A stretch of 64,000 bases of DNA. Origin: Parerythrobacter_A sp963799315 (GTDB lineage Bacteria > Pseudomonadota > Alphaproteobacteria > Sphingomonadales > Sphingomonadaceae). The stretch is from positions 248,001 through 312,000 of the forward strand of contig CAWCWP010000001.1 in the NCBI GenBank assembly GCA_963799315.1, given 5' to 3'. This document shows, one piece after another, positions 19,714-28,555 of this stretch (position 1 is the first letter of the stretch; each line of letters starts with the position of its first letter). A program made the translations under genes and the position numbers. Under the pieces are notes generated by a model. That model was not told the origin of the DNA. It saw nothing but the letters and a program-made list of their open reading frames with translations, and did no database searches.

Positions 19714-20319
19714 CTAGCTGTCCGGCGACAGGTCGAGCACCGGCGCGTTTTCCGCGCCTTCGCTGGTTGCTTCATACGGCACCAGCGGCTCTGCGCCGTG
19801 GATGATGTTGGCGCCGATGGTGTCGGGGAAGGTGCGGATAGTGGTGTTATACTCGCGCACCGCCTCGTTGTAATCGCGCAAGGCGACCGCGATGCGATTC
19901 TCGGTGCCTTCAAGCTGGCTTTGCAAGGTCAGGAAGTTCTGGTTCGACTTGATATCCGGATAGGCTTCGAAGCTGGCCAGCAAACGGCCAAGGCCCGCGC
20001 CCACTTGCGATTGCGCAGCGGAAAACTCCGCCATCTTGCCGGCATCGCCAAGGTCGCTCGCGTCCACGTTGACCGCCGTCGCACGCGCGCGCGCTTCGGT
20101 CACTTCGGTCAGGATGGCGCGTTCGGATGCCGCCGCGCTCTGTGCCACTTCGGCCAGGTTCGGAATGAGGTTCGCGCGCCGCTGGAACTGGGCCTCGACA
20201 TCGGCCCACTTCGCCTTGGCGTTTTCCTCAGCCGTCGGCACCGAATTGATACCGCATGCCGCCAGCGACAGCGAGACGAGCACGATAGCCAACGGGCGGG
20301 CGAAGCGGGGGATCGGCAT
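19714..20319 (-). CDS. lemA: LemA family lipoprotein
   Basis: 201 aa from the ATG at 20319; the upstream in-frame start would put a non-signal sequence before the signal peptide. Lipobox LSLAACG. The LemA helical bundle follows: AKWADVEAQFQRRANLIPNL, then a long coiled region, NQNFLTLQSQLEGTENRI and YNEAVREYNTTIRTFPD, all classical LemA motifs. Envelope scaffold protein of unclear role. First gene of the minus-strand run LemA, YgcG-like, TPM, NUDIX, SDR. Confidence 0.93.
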   Translation of the reverse strand: MPIPRFARPLAIVLVSLSLAACGINSVPTAEENAKAKWADVEAQFQRRANLIPNLAEVAQSAAASERAILTEVTEARARATAVNVDASDLGDAGKMAEFSAAQSQVGAGLGRLLASFEAYPDIKSNQNFLTLQSQLEGTENRIAVALRDYNEAVREYNTTIRTFPDTIGANIIHGAEPLVPYEATSEGAENAPVLDLSPDS

Positions 20320-20453
20320 GGAATATGTCCTGTTACGGCGGCTTGGGGGTATGCCGGACGGAATAGCGGTTCCCGGCGCAGTGGCAAGTCTTGCACACAC
20401 CGCCAGCGTTCCGTAGGGCCCGCGCCAATCTAATTAACCGGGGGGAAACTACG

Positions 20454-20900
20454 ATGATCGCGGATTTCAAGGAATTCATCGCCAAGGGCAACGTCATGGA
20501 ACTGGCCGTGGCGGTCATTATCGGCGGGGCGTTCGCGCTGATCGTCGCCAGCATGACGGACGACCTGATCATGCCGCTGGTCGGTGCGGTGTTCGGCGGA
20601 CTGGATTTCAGCGACAAGTTCGTGGTGCTGGGCGGCGGCGAAGCGGCGGCGGGTATGTCTCTGGAAGCAGCGCGCGAGGCGGGGCTGAACGTGTTTGCCT
20701 GGGGCAATTTCGTGTCGGTGCTGATCAACTTCCTGATCCTGGCGTTCATCATCTTCCTGCTGGTGCGCTATGCCAAGAAGGTCACCGCGCAGTTCGAGGA
20801 GCCGGCCAAGCCGGAAGAACCCGCAGGCCCGACCGAAGTCGAGCTGCTAGCCGAAATCCGCGACGAAATGCGGCGCGCGAATGCGAAGAGCGGGCTGTAG
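20454..20900 (+). CDS. mscL: Large-conductance mechanosensitive channel MscL
   Basis: 148 aa. FKEFIAKGNVMELAVAVIIG forms the N-terminal amphipathic helix and first membrane helix of MscL, with FGGLDFSD after it, then the second helix (FVSVLINFLILAFIIFLLVR) and a C-terminal helix with EVELLAEIRDEM. A homopentamer that opens under membrane tension to release osmolytes. The ATG at 20454 follows a GGGGGAAA ribosome-binding-like tract; the periplasmic loop (GGGEAAAGMSLEAAREAG) is longer than in E. coli. Confidence 0.96.
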   Translation: MIADFKEFIAKGNVMELAVAVIIGGAFALIVASMTDDLIMPLVGAVFGGLDFSDKFVVLGGGEAAAGMSLEAAREAGLNVFAWGNFVSVLINFLILAFIIFLLVRYAKKVTAQFEEPAKPEEPAGPTEVELLAEIRDEMRRANAKSGL

Positions 20901-20913
20901 GCCACGCGCTCAC

Positions 20914-20941
20914 TTCACATTAACGTGAAGCCCGCTATATA
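20914..20941 (+). promoter_or_regulatory. Sigma-70-type promoter of ssrA
   Basis: TTCACA, 16 bp, TATATA; the predicted transcript begins at about 20948, matching the expected start of the acceptor piece. The -35 box overlaps a small CTTCAC/GTGAAG inverted repeat. Confidence 0.5.
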
Positions 20942-20947
20942 GAACGT

Positions 20948-21215
20948 GCCTGCTTCGGCGGGCTATGGTGATAAATTGCTGCGCGCAATAGATACAACGG
21001 ACCCGGGGGCAGTACCCGGCGGTTCCACCACCGCTTTTTGAAAAAGGGGCGATGACGGGGCCGAACCAGGATCGACGTGTGTTGAAAGGCGCTGTTTTTG
21101 CCCGGGCTGAGTAACCCGTGAAACTGTTCACAAACCACAAGTGCCAACGATAACGAAGCACTCGCAATCGCAGCGTAACCTGACGGCCTAACGGCCTGAT
21201 CTTACAAAGCTAAAG
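20948..21215 (+). ncRNA. ssrA: Two-piece (circularly permuted) tmRNA
   Basis: Trans-translation RNA. The acceptor piece comes first and ends at 21030 in GGTTCCACCA; the coding piece starts at 21057 with GGGGCCG, which pairs with CGGTTCC of the acceptor end over 7 bp (two G-U pairs). The 26-base spacer between them is removed in processing. The tag is read from 21143 to 21178: (A)ANDNEALAIAA then TAA. Permutation is the alphaproteobacterial arrangement. The T-arm region reads ACCCGGGGGCAGTACCCGG, an atypical T loop also known from alphaproteobacterial tmRNAs. The 5' and 3' outer ends are estimates. Confidence 0.95.
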
Positions 21216-21262
21216 CGCGGCCGGGCCACGCCGGGCAACAGAAGTGGACACCGGGGCTCCGG

Positions 21263-21285
21263 GGGTAGCTAGCAACAGAAACCCC
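21263..21285. repeat. 23-bp direct repeat, copy 1
   Basis: GGGTAGCTAGCAACAGAAAC plus CCC; repeated exactly at 21361-21383, 98 bp downstream. Contains the palindrome GCTAGC and ends that can pair (GGGT/ACCC). Lies just past ssrA. Confidence 0.9.
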
Positions 21286-21360
21286 CACTTATTGGATTGG
21301 TATACTGATACTTCGGCTGACGCCGTGCGCAACGGTCCTCCCCGGGCATTATAAAAGCGC

Positions 21361-21383
21361 GGGTAGCTAGCAACAGAAACCCC
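21361..21383. repeat. 23-bp direct repeat, copy 2
   Basis: Exact second copy of 21263-21285. The 75 bp between the copies holds no gene. Confidence 0.9.
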
Positions 21384-21405
21384 ACATATCCGCATGGCTT
21401 TCGGC

Positions 21406-21666
21406 CTAGTCCGAAGCCATCGCTTCGCGCGCATCGCGTTCATAGCGCAGGCAGTCGAGGATCTTGCCGCCTGCGAGGAATACCGCACCGGTGGTGGCGA
21501 GGAACAGCAGCTTGCCGCCCCAACCCGGATATTCGACGAGGTAGGCCGAGCCCCGCGCCGTAGCACCGAGCGCCAGAGCGTAAATGATGACGAATGCTTC
21601 CAGCCGGGACTTGATTACGAACAGCCTGCCGATTTTTCGCAACATTCCCGAGCCTCGATCCCGCAT
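21406..21666 (-). CDS. Small conserved-looking membrane protein
   Basis: 86 aa (79 aa if Met8 is used). A basic N-terminus (MLRKIGRLFVIKSRLEAF) leads into two hydrophobic helices, AFVIIYALALGATARG and KLLFLATTGAVFLAGG, separated by SAYLVEYPGWGG, with a charged C-terminus (LRYERDAREAMASD). This is the shape of a small two-helix inner-membrane protein; I recognise similar proteins from sphingomonads but no function. Faces mscL/ssrA, transcribed toward them. Confidence 0.6.
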   Translation of the reverse strand: MRDRGSGMLRKIGRLFVIKSRLEAFVIIYALALGATARGSAYLVEYPGWGGKLLFLATTGAVFLAGGKILDCLRYERDAREAMASD

Positions 21667-21738
21667 GCGTCACCCATTGTCGGTTTTGCTTGTCCGGTGC
21701 AGCAAGGTTTACGCAGGCATGTCACCGCGTCCAGCGCG

Positions 21739-22986
21739 TTAACGCAATTCCGGAAGGTCCAAAGCGTCCAAAAGCGCCGTTCTCGCTGCAACCACCGTGT
21801 CGGTCAGCGCAGCGGTCCCGATCTGGGACGGTGCGATGCTCTCGGGCCAATGCGTTGCGATGACGTCGCCGATCAGATTGGCCTTCGCCTCATCCAGCAG
21901 GAAGCGCGGATCGACATGCGCCGGATCGGCCACCACGCGCAGGCGCAGGCAGGCGGGGCCGCCGCCATTAGCCATGCTCTGCTTCACATCGACGAAATGC
22001 AGGTCGTTTATCGCCGCATCCGAACCAAGCGCAGCGGCAGTCCATTGCCGTATCGCGTCGGTGTCCGCCTCTTTGGGGGCGATCAGCCGGACGGTGCCAT
22101 CGGGCAATGTCACAAGCTGCGAATTGAACAGGTACGTCGCCATGGCGTGGTCCAGCGGCACCATGCTGTCCGGCACCGAGACGACTTCCAGCGCGGGGAA
22201 GGCTGCCCTGATTTGGCTTAGCGCGTCGTCGCCATCCCTGAATGCCAGCTCGTGCGCGAACAGCACCCGCTCGTTCGCGACGGCGACGACATCGTTATGA
22301 AACGCGCCCGCTTCGATTGCGGCGGGGTTCTGTTCGACGAAGACGCATCGTGAAGGGTCGAGGCCGTGCTTGCGCGCAACCGCGCGGCTGGCCTGTTCGT
22401 GCTGCCGTGCCGGAAATGCGCCACCCGGTCGGCCATAGACGAATACTTCGACACCCGCCGCGCCATGCCCTTCGCACAACCGCATATGGTTGGCCGCGCC
22501 TTCATCGCCAAAGGTCGGCGGGACGGCATCGTGAACGGTGAAATTATCGGTGTCGCCAAAGGCGAGGGCGAGCTGCGCCTTGGTATCGGGCCATTCCTGC
22601 GCGCGGTGGAGCATGGTGACGAGGTTGGCGGGCGTCAGGTGGCAGCGCCCGTCGGCGGTATCGGCAGCGGGGCTGACGGTCGCGGCATTGGCAGTCCACA
22701 TCGAACTGGCCGACCATGCCGCCGCCAGCAGTGCCGGGTCGTTCTCCGGATCGACCGCCAGTTCCGCCGTCAGTGCCGAATTGGGGCGCGGCAGCGGCAG
22801 CAGGAAACCCTGCGCCAGCTCCATCGCCATATTGCCCCGCATCTTCGCCAGCCCCTGCAACGCGGCGGCGCGCGGATAGGCCGTGTCGCCGCGATGGCGC
22901 GCACTGGCGATATTGCCCAGGCTCAGGCCCGCATAATTATGCGTCGGCCCGACAATCCCGTCGAAATTGATTTCCCGAACTGTCAT
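21739..22986 (-). CDS. astB: N-succinylarginine dihydrolase AstB
   Basis: 415 aa, intact. Second enzyme of the arginine succinyltransferase pathway, converting N2-succinylarginine to N2-succinylornithine, two ammonia and CO2. Begins INFDGIVGPTHNYAGLSLGN, the family hallmark; FHNDVVAVANERV and the C-terminal SMANGGGPACLRLRV block with the catalytic Cys are visible. Immediately follows astA (5 bp between), so the two are one operon with the M20 hydrolase gene upstream. Allows growth on arginine as nitrogen and carbon source. Confidence 0.97.
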   Translation of the reverse strand: MTVREINFDGIVGPTHNYAGLSLGNIASARHRGDTAYPRAAALQGLAKMRGNMAMELAQGFLLPLPRPNSALTAELAVDPENDPALLAAAWSASSMWTANAATVSPAADTADGRCHLTPANLVTMLHRAQEWPDTKAQLALAFGDTDNFTVHDAVPPTFGDEGAANHMRLCEGHGAAGVEVFVYGRPGGAFPARQHEQASRAVARKHGLDPSRCVFVEQNPAAIEAGAFHNDVVAVANERVLFAHELAFRDGDDALSQIRAAFPALEVVSVPDSMVPLDHAMATYLFNSQLVTLPDGTVRLIAPKEADTDAIRQWTAAALGSDAAINDLHFVDVKQSMANGGGPACLRLRVVADPAHVDPRFLLDEAKANLIGDVIATHWPESIAPSQIGTAALTDTVVAARTALLDALDLPELR

Positions 22987-22990
22987 GGAA

Positions 22991-24007
22991 TTACCGCGCC
23001 ACGCTCCACACGATATCGCCCGGCTGCACGTCGAGCGTTTCGGCGGCGGCGGCGTCGATCAGCAGCGTGCCGTCATCCTGTTCGCACCGTTCGCCGTAGC
23101 AGCTCCGGAAACTGCTCAGCTGTCCGGTGGCGATAAGCGCACGCTCGCCATCTTCGCAATCGGTGCCGTCCAGTGCCGCGTGATGCGCGTCGCGGACCGA
23201 CACGACCTGCTCGGTGCGCGCCAGCATGGTTGGCCCGCCGTCGAAGATATCGACATAGCCTTCATAGGCGAAGCCTTCTTTCTCCAGCATACGCATCGCC
23301 GCGCGCCCGCTGGGGTGGGGCAGGCCGATGACGGAGCGCGCCGCTTTGCTCAGCATGGCGACATAGACCGGGTGCTTTGGCATCAGGTCGGCGATGAACT
23401 GGTTGCCGTTGATGGCATTGAAATAGTCCGCCTCCTGGAATGTCATGCCGAAGAATCGTCCGGCCACCCCGTCCCAGAACGGCGAGCCGCCGCGATCATC
23501 GATAATACCGCGCAGTTCCGCGATCACTCGTTCGGCAAAGCGGGCACGGTGCATAGCGATGAACAGGTAGCGGCTGCGTGCCAGCAACAGGCCCAGCCCG
23601 CCCGCGCGTTCGTTGGGGTGCAGGAACAGCCCACCAACTTCGCTGCACCCTTCCAGATCAGTGGTCAGCGCCAGCATCTCGGCGCGCACGGTGCGGTCCA
23701 GTTCCTTGGAATACTGCGTCAGCGTGTTGAAACGATAGGAGTAGAATGGCCAGCGTTGGCCGACCTGTGTGAATAGCTGGCACGTGCCGCGCACCGCGCC
23801 GGTTTCCGCATTCTCCAGCACCAGCACAAACTGGTCGTTGCCCAGCGTATTGTCCCTGCGCGCAAAGGCTCGCAGGGCACCGTCCAGTTTTTCGCCAAGC
23901 GCATCGCGGTCGGCGGGCAGGTTGGTGAACCCGCCACCCGTCAGCTTGGCCATCTCGTAAAGTGGTTCCAGATCGGACCGCTGCGCGGCGCGCAGGCGGA
24001 AGCTCAC
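22991..24007 (-). CDS. astA: Arginine N-succinyltransferase AstA
   Basis: 338 aa from a GTG at 24007 that overlaps the stop of the M20 gene (GTGA). First enzyme of the AST pathway: transfers succinyl from succinyl-CoA to the alpha amino group of arginine. Family features: FRLRAAQRSDLEPLYEMAKL at the start, SEVGGLFLHPNERAGGLG (acyl-CoA site), GMTFQEADYFNAINGNQFIA and HPSGRAAMRMLEKEGFAYEG. GNAT-like fold, cytoplasmic. Only one AstA is present; in some gammaproteobacteria two subunits (AruF/AruG) occur. Confidence 0.96.
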   Translation of the reverse strand: MSFRLRAAQRSDLEPLYEMAKLTGGGFTNLPADRDALGEKLDGALRAFARRDNTLGNDQFVLVLENAETGAVRGTCQLFTQVGQRWPFYSYRFNTLTQYSKELDRTVRAEMLALTTDLEGCSEVGGLFLHPNERAGGLGLLLARSRYLFIAMHRARFAERVIAELRGIIDDRGGSPFWDGVAGRFFGMTFQEADYFNAINGNQFIADLMPKHPVYVAMLSKAARSVIGLPHPSGRAAMRMLEKEGFAYEGYVDIFDGGPTMLARTEQVVSVRDAHHAALDGTDCEDGERALIATGQLSSFRSCYGERCEQDDGTLLIDAAAAETLDVQPGDIVWSVAR

Positions 24008-25224
24008 AACACGTCCCCTTTGGCGAGGCGTGCCAGCACCAGCGTGCTCAGCGCCGCGCGTTCTTTCAGCGAAGGCACGATCATGTACTCATCCGGCGAA
24101 TGGATTGCGCCGCCGCGCACGCCCATCGTGTCCACCACCGGAACGCCGGTGGCGGCGATGTTGTTGCCGTCGCACACGCCGCCGGTGGATTTCCAGCCGA
24201 TTTCCTGCCCCAGCGACGCGCCGCAATCGCGGACCAGAGCGAACAGTTTCTGCGCGCGCCGGTCCACCGGTTTGGGCGGGCGGGTGATGCCGCCATGCGA
24301 GGCGATCGTGACTTCGTGCGCCTGTTGTACATCGCCGACCAAAGTCGCCAGCGCGCCTTCGAACGCGGCGGCGGCTTCGGGACTTTTCGGGCGGATATTG
24401 AAGCGCAGCACAGCGTGGTCTGGCACGACATTATTGGCCGCGCCGCCTTCGATACGCGCGGGGTTCACCGGGCATTCGTCCGATTGCAGGTCTTTCAGCC
24501 CCAGCGTCAGCGCCGCCGCCGCGACGATGGCGTTGCGCCCGTCCTGCGGATTGCGCCCCGCATGGGCGGAGCGGCCCGCGATCGTCAGCGCGTAATTGCC
24601 CGAACCGCCGCGCGCATGGGCCAGCGTGCCGTCGGGCAGGGCGCTCGGTTCGTAGGTGAGGGCAGCGTATTTATCCTGCGCCAGCGCCTCGATCAGCGGG
24701 GCGGAGGACAGCGAGCCGGTTTCCTCGTCCGCATTGACCAGCACGTCGTAGCCGATGCGCGTGGCATCCTCGGTTTGCTCGAACGCGCGCAGGGCATGGA
24801 GGATAACGGCCAGCCCGCCTTTCATATCGGCCAGCCCCGGCCCGTTCAGCGTATGGTCGTCCAGCCAGATCTGTTCCTGAAACGGATGATCGACTGGAAA
24901 GACGGTGTCCATATGCCCGGTGAACAGCAGCCGCCGGTCCGCAGCGGGCCGCACGCGCAGCACCATGTGCTGTCCGAACCGCTGCTCCACTTCGCGTCCC
25001 GCAGCATCGATGGCGGTGACAGGCGCCGGATCGGCCAGCTCGATTTCGCCGGGCAAGTCGGCAAAGGCGTCGGCCAGCACGCCCGCCATCTCGACCAGTC
25101 CGGCAAGGTTGGCGGTGCCGGTGTTGATGGCGCTCCAGCGTTGCGTGTCGGCCAGCATTGCATCGGCATCGATGGATGCGATGAGATCTGCGGCCTGCCG
25201 GTCGGGTGGGGATTGATCTAACAT
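24004..25224 (-). CDS. M20 family metallo-hydrolase
   Basis: 406 aa from the ATG at 25224, which follows an AGGAGA ribosome-binding site; a longer frame upstream lacks one. M20 motifs: FTGHMDTVFP (first metal His and Asp), GPGLADMKGG (bridging Asp), ADEETGS (catalytic Glu) and RSAHAGRNPQDGRNA in the dimerisation domain, with the last metal His in the GGAIHSPDEYM block. Resembles carboxypeptidase G2/succinyl-diaminopimelate desuccinylase type enzymes. First gene of the operon with astA and astB; it may cleave a succinylated or other arginine-derived amide, but that is inference. Confidence 0.85.
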   Translation of the reverse strand: MLDQSPPDRQAADLIASIDADAMLADTQRWSAINTGTANLAGLVEMAGVLADAFADLPGEIELADPAPVTAIDAAGREVEQRFGQHMVLRVRPAADRRLLFTGHMDTVFPVDHPFQEQIWLDDHTLNGPGLADMKGGLAVILHALRAFEQTEDATRIGYDVLVNADEETGSLSSAPLIEALAQDKYAALTYEPSALPDGTLAHARGGSGNYALTIAGRSAHAGRNPQDGRNAIVAAAALTLGLKDLQSDECPVNPARIEGGAANNVVPDHAVLRFNIRPKSPEAAAAFEGALATLVGDVQQAHEVTIASHGGITRPPKPVDRRAQKLFALVRDCGASLGQEIGWKSTGGVCDGNNIAATGVPVVDTMGVRGGAIHSPDEYMIVPSLKERAALSTLVLARLAKGDVL

Positions 25225-25364
25225 AGGTTGGCTTCTCCTAACGACACGGGCGGGGCTGGCCAAGGGCGAACACCGGTTGCAAATTTGCAGGCGCTTGACC
25301 ATAGCGCCTCTGTCCTCCCCGGAACGCCTGATTGCCCGATAACCCCGCGCCGAACGAGGATATT

Positions 25365-27509
25365 ATGACCACATCGTCCCCCCAGCCTGCCGCCCATTCT
25401 GCGATCTGCGCGGGCCTTGCCGTTCATGCGCCGCTTGCGGACTTGCTGGAAACGCAGGTGCTGCCCGATCTCGGTGTTGCGGCGGAGAGCTTCTGGTCCG
25501 GTTTTGCGCAGCTTCTGGCCCGCTTCGCGCCTGTCAATGCGAAGCTGCTGGCGATGCGCGACGACCTGCAAGCGAAAATCGACGATTGGCACCGTGAACG
25601 ACGTGGCCAGCCGCACGATGCCGCCGCCTATCGCGCCTTCCTGAGCGATATCGGCTATCTCGTGCCGGAACCCGCCGCCTTCACTATCGACACGCAGAAC
25701 GTCGATCCGGAAATCGCTACGATGGCGGGGCCGCAGCTGGTGGTGCCGATCCTGAATGCGCGCTTCCTGCTGAATGCCGCCAATGCGCGTTGGGGCAGTC
25801 TGTACGATGCGTTCTACGGCACCGACGCGCTGGACGCCGCGCCCGCCGAACCGGGCGGTTACGACGAGACGCGCGGTGCGGCGGTGATCGCGCGGGGTCG
25901 GCAGTTTCTGGACGAGGCCGTGCCACTGGCCAAGGGAAGCTGGGCGGACCTGATGACGCTCGATCGAGACGCGGAAGATGCCGACTGTTTCGTCGCGCTG
26001 GCGGACAATGCGCAATATGTCGGGCGCACGGCGCAGGGCCGCCTGTTCCGCAATAACGGACTGCATATCGAAATCGTGTTCGATGCGGACAGCCCCATTG
26101 CGCAAGGCGATGCGCTGGGCATTTCGGACATCGTGATCGAAAGCGCGCTGACCACGATCTGCGATTGCGAGGACTCGGTCGCGGCGGTGGATGGCGAGGA
26201 CAAGCTGCTCGCCTACACCAACTGGCTCGGCCTGATGCGCGGCGATCTGGAGGAAAGCTTCGAGAAGGGCGGACGCACCGTCACGCGCAGGCTCGCTGGC
26301 GACAAGGCCTTCACCGCGCCCGATGGCGGCGAGCACACCCTGCCGGGGCGCAGCGTGCTGTTCGTGCGCAATGTCGGGCATCTGATGACCAATCCGGCCA
26401 TTCGCCTGCCGGACGGCTCCGACGTGCCCGAAGGCATCATGGACGCGGTCTTTACCGCCGCCATCGGCGCGCTGGACGTTCGCGGCAAAGGCAAGTTCGG
26501 CAACTCGCGCACCGGCAGCATCTACATCGTCAAACCCAAGATGCACGGCCCCGAAGAAGCTGCCTTCACCAATGACCTGTTCGATGCGGTGGAAGACCTG
26601 CTGGGCCTGCCGCGCCACACCGTAAAGGTGGGCGTGATGGACGAGGAACGGCGGACCAGCGCCAATCTCGCCGCCTGTATCCACGCCGTCCGCCACCGTA
26701 TCGCCTTCATCAACACCGGCTTCCTCGACCGGACGGGCGACGAGATCCATACCGCGATGCAGGCGGGGCCGATGGTCCGCAAGGCGGCGATGAAGGGCGA
26801 GCCGTGGCTGGATGCCTATGAACGCCGCAATGTCGGCATCGGGCTGGCCTGCGGTTTGTCGGGCACCGCGCAGATCGGCAAAGGGATGTGGCCCGCGCCG
26901 GACCTGATGGGTGCGATGATGCGCGAGAAGGTCGGCCACCTGAAAGCGGGCGCGAACACCGCCTGGGTGCCGTCGCCCACCGCCGCGACACTGCACGCGC
27001 TGCATTATCACGCCACCGATGTGTTCGCGGTGCAGGCGGACTTGCCATCCGCGCCGGGGCTGGATGCGCTGCTTGCGCTACCCCTGTCGGAAGGCACCAA
27101 CTGGTCCGAAGACGAACTGCGCGCCGAACTCGACAACAATGCGCAAGGCTTGCTGGGCTACGTCGTGCGCTGGATCGATGCGGGGGTGGGCTGTTCCAAG
27201 GTGCCCGATATCGACGATGTCGGCCTGATGGAGGATCGCGCCACGCTGCGCATATCCAGCCAGCACATGGCCAACTGGCTGCTGCACGGCGTGGTCACGC
27301 GCGAGCAGGTGATGGACAGCCTGACCCGCATGGCGGCCAAGGTCGATGCGCAGAATGCGGGCGATACGTCCTACGAACCGATGGCGGGAAATGCCGACAG
27401 CATCGCGTTCAGGGCAGCGTGCGATCTGGTGTTCGAAGGCACGGCGCAACCCAGCGGCTATACCGAACCGTTATTGCACAAATGGCGGCTGGCGAAGAAG
27501 GCCCGCTAG
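25365..27509 (+). CDS. glcB: Malate synthase G
   Basis: 714 aa, intact, full length for the monomeric G isoform. Condenses glyoxylate with acetyl-CoA to malate. Recognised by LVPEPAAFTIDTQNVDPEIA, VPILNARFLLNAANARWGSLYDA-FYGTD, LTTICDCEDSVAAVDGEDK, GRSVLFVRNVGHLMTNPAI and NVGIGLACGLSGTAQIGKGM. The start at 25365 follows GAGGA; an upstream TTG is ignored. Divergent from the M20/ast operon. No isocitrate lyase proper lies in the window (the PEP-mutase-like gene at 56383 lacks its catalytic motif). Confidence 0.97.
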   Translation: MTTSSPQPAAHSAICAGLAVHAPLADLLETQVLPDLGVAAESFWSGFAQLLARFAPVNAKLLAMRDDLQAKIDDWHRERRGQPHDAAAYRAFLSDIGYLVPEPAAFTIDTQNVDPEIATMAGPQLVVPILNARFLLNAANARWGSLYDAFYGTDALDAAPAEPGGYDETRGAAVIARGRQFLDEAVPLAKGSWADLMTLDRDAEDADCFVALADNAQYVGRTAQGRLFRNNGLHIEIVFDADSPIAQGDALGISDIVIESALTTICDCEDSVAAVDGEDKLLAYTNWLGLMRGDLEESFEKGGRTVTRRLAGDKAFTAPDGGEHTLPGRSVLFVRNVGHLMTNPAIRLPDGSDVPEGIMDAVFTAAIGALDVRGKGKFGNSRTGSIYIVKPKMHGPEEAAFTNDLFDAVEDLLGLPRHTVKVGVMDEERRTSANLAACIHAVRHRIAFINTGFLDRTGDEIHTAMQAGPMVRKAAMKGEPWLDAYERRNVGIGLACGLSGTAQIGKGMWPAPDLMGAMMREKVGHLKAGANTAWVPSPTAATLHALHYHATDVFAVQADLPSAPGLDALLALPLSEGTNWSEDELRAELDNNAQGLLGYVVRWIDAGVGCSKVPDIDDVGLMEDRATLRISSQHMANWLLHGVVTREQVMDSLTRMAAKVDAQNAGDTSYEPMAGNADSIAFRAACDLVFEGTAQPSGYTEPLLHKWRLAKKAR

Positions 27510-27664
27510 GGGTCGCCAAACCCGCACGAACCGGAGACATGGACCGGGTGTTACACTGTCCAGGGGCAAAACTATCCGGCGCTGCGGACGGGCGAATTGC
27601 GCACAAGATTCAAGGATGAGAAAGAGCGGCATCGGCAATAAAGTCCGTCGACACTGTAGGAAAG

Positions 27665-28555
27665 TTATTCGCCTTCAGCGACGCTGGAAATTGCGATAGG
27701 AACCAGCGCGTTTGCCGCGGATAAGTTGCCGAGCGTGCGCGCCACCTGCACGAACTCCGCCACGCTCAGCGTTTCCGCCCGCCGGGTCGGGGCGATGCCC
27801 AGCTCTTCCAGCGCCACCACCGCGCCCGGAAGGCTTTTCAAACTCTGGCGCAGCATCTTGCGGCGTTGGCCGAAGGCGGCGGCGGTCAGGCGTTCCAGCG
27901 TGGCGGGTTCGACTCCATCGGGCATCGCGGCGGGTTCGATATGCACCACCGCGCTCTGCACCTTGGGTGGCGGCGTGAAGGCGCTGCGGTGGACTTTCAT
28001 CGCGAGCCGCGCGGTGCTGCGCCACTGGGCCAGCACGGCGAGGCGGCCATAGGCCTTGCTGTCGGGGGCCGACACGATCCGCTGCGCCACCTCCTGCTGG
28101 AACATCAGCGTCAGGCTGGTCCAGCGCGGTGGCCAGCTTTTGCCGCCCAGCCATCGCACCAGCAGCGCCGTGCCGACATTGTAGGGCAGGTTGCCGACCA
28201 CCGCGAAGGGTTCGCCCATCAGCGCGGCATGGTCGATTCCCAGCGCATCGCCTTCGACCACGCGCAGCTTGCCGGGATAGGCGTCGGCCAGTTCCGCCAG
28301 CGCGGGCAGGCAGCGCGCGTCCATCTCGATGGCCGTCACCCGCGCGCCCGCTTTCAGCAAGGCGCGCGTCAGGCCGCCGGGACCGGGGCCGATTTCGAGC
28401 ACCGCGCGGTCGGTCAGGTCGCCCGGAACCGCCGCGATACGATCCAGCAACTGCGCATCGAACAGGAAGTTCTGGCCCAGCGCCTTGCTGGCGGACAGGC
28501 CGTGGCGGGCGATGACGTCTCGCAAAGCGGGCAGCGGGGGCGGAAGGTCGGTCAC
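27665..28555 (-). CDS. rsmA: 16S rRNA dimethyladenosine transferase RsmA (KsgA)
   Basis: 296 aa from GTG at 28555 (overlapping the pdxA TGA as GTGA). SAM-dependent methyltransferase that dimethylates two adjacent adenosines in helix 45 of 16S rRNA. Motifs: KALGQNFLFD, EIGPGPGGLTRALL (motif I), VVEGDALGID, and NLPYNVGTALLVRWL (motif IV, NLPY). The end SLPGAVVALEELGIAPTRRAETL fits the C-terminal domain. Last gene of the lptD-surA-pdxA-rsmA cluster. Confidence 0.97.
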   Translation of the reverse strand: MTDLPPPLPALRDVIARHGLSASKALGQNFLFDAQLLDRIAAVPGDLTDRAVLEIGPGPGGLTRALLKAGARVTAIEMDARCLPALAELADAYPGKLRVVEGDALGIDHAALMGEPFAVVGNLPYNVGTALLVRWLGGKSWPPRWTSLTLMFQQEVAQRIVSAPDSKAYGRLAVLAQWRSTARLAMKVHRSAFTPPPKVQSAVVHIEPAAMPDGVEPATLERLTAAAFGQRRKMLRQSLKSLPGAVVALEELGIAPTRRAETLSVAEFVQVARTLGNLSAANALVPIAISSVAEGE

